DNA of 64,000 nucleotides, taken from Strigamia acuminata. Its lineage: Eukaryota > Arthropoda > Chilopoda > Geophilomorpha > Linotaeniidae. The stretch spans positions 20,949,060 through 21,013,059 of the forward strand of contig OX442314.1 in NCBI GenBank assembly GCA_949358305.1, in the 5' to 3' direction. The number at the start of each line of letters is the position of its first letter. Within the stretch, counting starts at the first letter, position 1. A program made the translations under genes and the position numbers. Below, piece by piece: positions 62,400 to 64,000 of the stretch. Under the pieces are notes generated by a model. It did no database searches. It worked only from the letters and a program-made list of their open reading frames with translations, and was not told the DNA's origin.

Positions 62400-64000
62400 C
62401 CCGCTGTTATCAGTGTTGCTTCATACACGAGATACACAAGCATGAACGTTTAACCCAAACGATTTGCATGCAGTGTAAAGGTACACGCTTGTGGTTTGTC
62501 CTGGGATCAACGAGTTAGGCTTGATTCGGGTTCTGTGGAAAACGGGTATTTCCAAACTGGTTTAACGACGAAATTAAAGAGATTAATTGAAAAGGTGTTA
62601 AAAAAATTGTTGTAATGGCCAAATTAGATGTTTGTCGAAAATGGGTATAATTTTTGGTTGTGTCTAAAAAATAAAAGAAATCAAATAATTGAATAAAACC
62701 AACAGAAAAAAAACATGACAATTAATTGTTTTGTTTTGCACAGTCGAGAAGTTGTCATTTCACTTTTTCTCAAGTCAAAAACAGCTGTTTGTTTGTGTTT
62801 AGGGAATCTTTTGTTTTATTTTTCTTTCCCGATTTTTTAAATTACATTTTCAATAATTTTTTTTTTAAAACAAATTTTTTTTTGGTTTGGAAGTTTTTAA
62901 TTTTTTATTTTATTTTCCATTTGGTAACTAGAACTTTTATGTTTTTTTCTTCTCTAAATTCAGTTTTCGCACTGAAAAAGATTTATTTTTATTTTTTTTT
63001 AAATTTTATAACAATTTTTCCCACTTCAATTTAAAATATTTTTTTATTTTATTAAATTTTTAAATTTTAAGAATTAGCATGATTATCGGTAAATATGTTT
63101 GTCAATGTTTTTACCAATTTGATTGTTTTCTTAGTGTATAAAATAAGAAAATAATTTTTTACTAAAAGAATCAAAGCTATTGAAAAAAAAATCCAATTAC
63201 TATATTTAAATTTTTAATACAACCGAAGCATTATTTTAAAAATGATGGAAATATTATAGCGGATACTTTTGGTCAGAAACCATTGAAATTCGGTGTGAAA
63301 AAACATTTTCAAGCTTGAGCGCGTGCAACTCATGGGATTGCATTGCTCAGACCATTAAAGTTATCCGCATGTGTTCAAATAGACTGATTGTCCATCTAAC
63401 AATTTCAAATAATTATTTTCAGCAGAAAATTAAAATTTTAATAGCAGATTTGCCACAAGTATTTAAAATTAAAATTCTGACCTACATTCAACCGTGATTC
63501 AAACGACAATTTGAATAAAACATCATTTGTAAACATTAAATCCTCGATGTCAGGTCATGTGTGAGTCTTTTTGCTAACAATTGAAATGAGGTTTGATTAT
63601 TAGTCCTTAAACAATTGTATTAAGTTAAGTCGAGTGAATCTTTGTTTACGAAATTTTGTGTAAAGAAGTTTCCACTAATCTTGTTAACTGACATTACTTC
63701 TTCAGTGATATTGGTTTGAAGTACACTCTTACTTGAAGAGGTTTAGTTGCTTTAAATGTTAATTAAGCCACAACTGAGTGTGAAGATCTAATAATTCGGT
63801 AGACGCATTCATAAATGCGTTTGTATAACTTGTGTTTAAGCATGTTTTGTTTAAATGTTCTGCGCATGCCAGCTGTAACTGAAACGGACTAAATCTGCTA
63901 CCATTTTTGAAGTTAGATCGAGAAAGCAGTTTAAATATGTTGTTTAAAAATGTTGTTTAGTCTAAATGACTATGTGTACGAGTGTACTTGTACACATGTG
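62400..64000. other. no recognisable gene
   Basis: Very AT-rich DNA (especially 62800-63240, with long T runs). The open frames here are short and Phe/Lys-biased, as expected from base composition alone. Confidence 0.5.

Noticed and set aside
62726-63034. 102-codon Phe/Ser-rich ORF
   Set aside because: Located in a T-rich tract; composition alone explains it.

Overview
The window is eukaryotic and reads as an insect nuclear genome. It is AT-rich, the genes have many short introns (about 40-350 bp), and the families are typical of insects: a Toll-type receptor, cortactin, RABL2, SVIP, insect gypsy, copia and BEL/Pao retrotransposons, and MULE and Harbinger-like DNA elements. The intron style and repeat content would fit a beetle, but that is inference. 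I see no bacterial or organellar DNA.

Layout. Positions 1-6080 are mostly gene-poor. They hold a candidate 41-residue secreted peptide, a non-autonomous MULE (1892-2960) and a Harbinger-like MITE (4434-5044). Positions 6082-10512 (minus) hold a small-protein locus with several possible first exons. Positions 11116-25573 are a compact block of conserved genes: RABL2 (+), cortactin (-), transaldolase (+), SVIP (-), a Toll-family receptor without a TIR domain lying inside the SVIP intron (+), and a wax-ester synthase/DGAT-like acyltransferase (-). I rebuilt their exons by splice signals, and every phase closes.

Positions 27438-30128 encode secreted proteins: two related six-cysteine proteins (-) and a pentraxin-domain protein (+). 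From about 29579 to 59371 a small unit (the 3' part of the pentraxin gene plus a glycine-rich/coiled-coil secreted gene) is tandemly duplicated. Both copies were then blown apart by mobile elements. Copy A holds a complete gypsy element (30952-42138) and a 1045-bp solo LTR (42505-43549). Copy B holds a nested series: a non-LTR relic, inside it a BEL/Pao element (44580-57488), inside that a copia element (45415-52195). Copy B also has a 121-bp solo LTR. Copy A kept the pentraxin and lost the glycine-rich gene; copy B did the reverse. A more diverged third pentraxin paralogue (-) closes the cluster at 59939-60806. The remainder to 64000 is AT-rich, with one likely two-exon small gene.

How the genes may work together: RABL2 (cilia), cortactin (actin branching), transaldolase (pentose phosphate pathway) and SVIP (p97/ERAD) are independent housekeeping genes. 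The Toll-like ectodomain, the pentraxins and the cysteine-rich secreted proteins look like extracellular recognition or defence genes, but a joint function is inference only.
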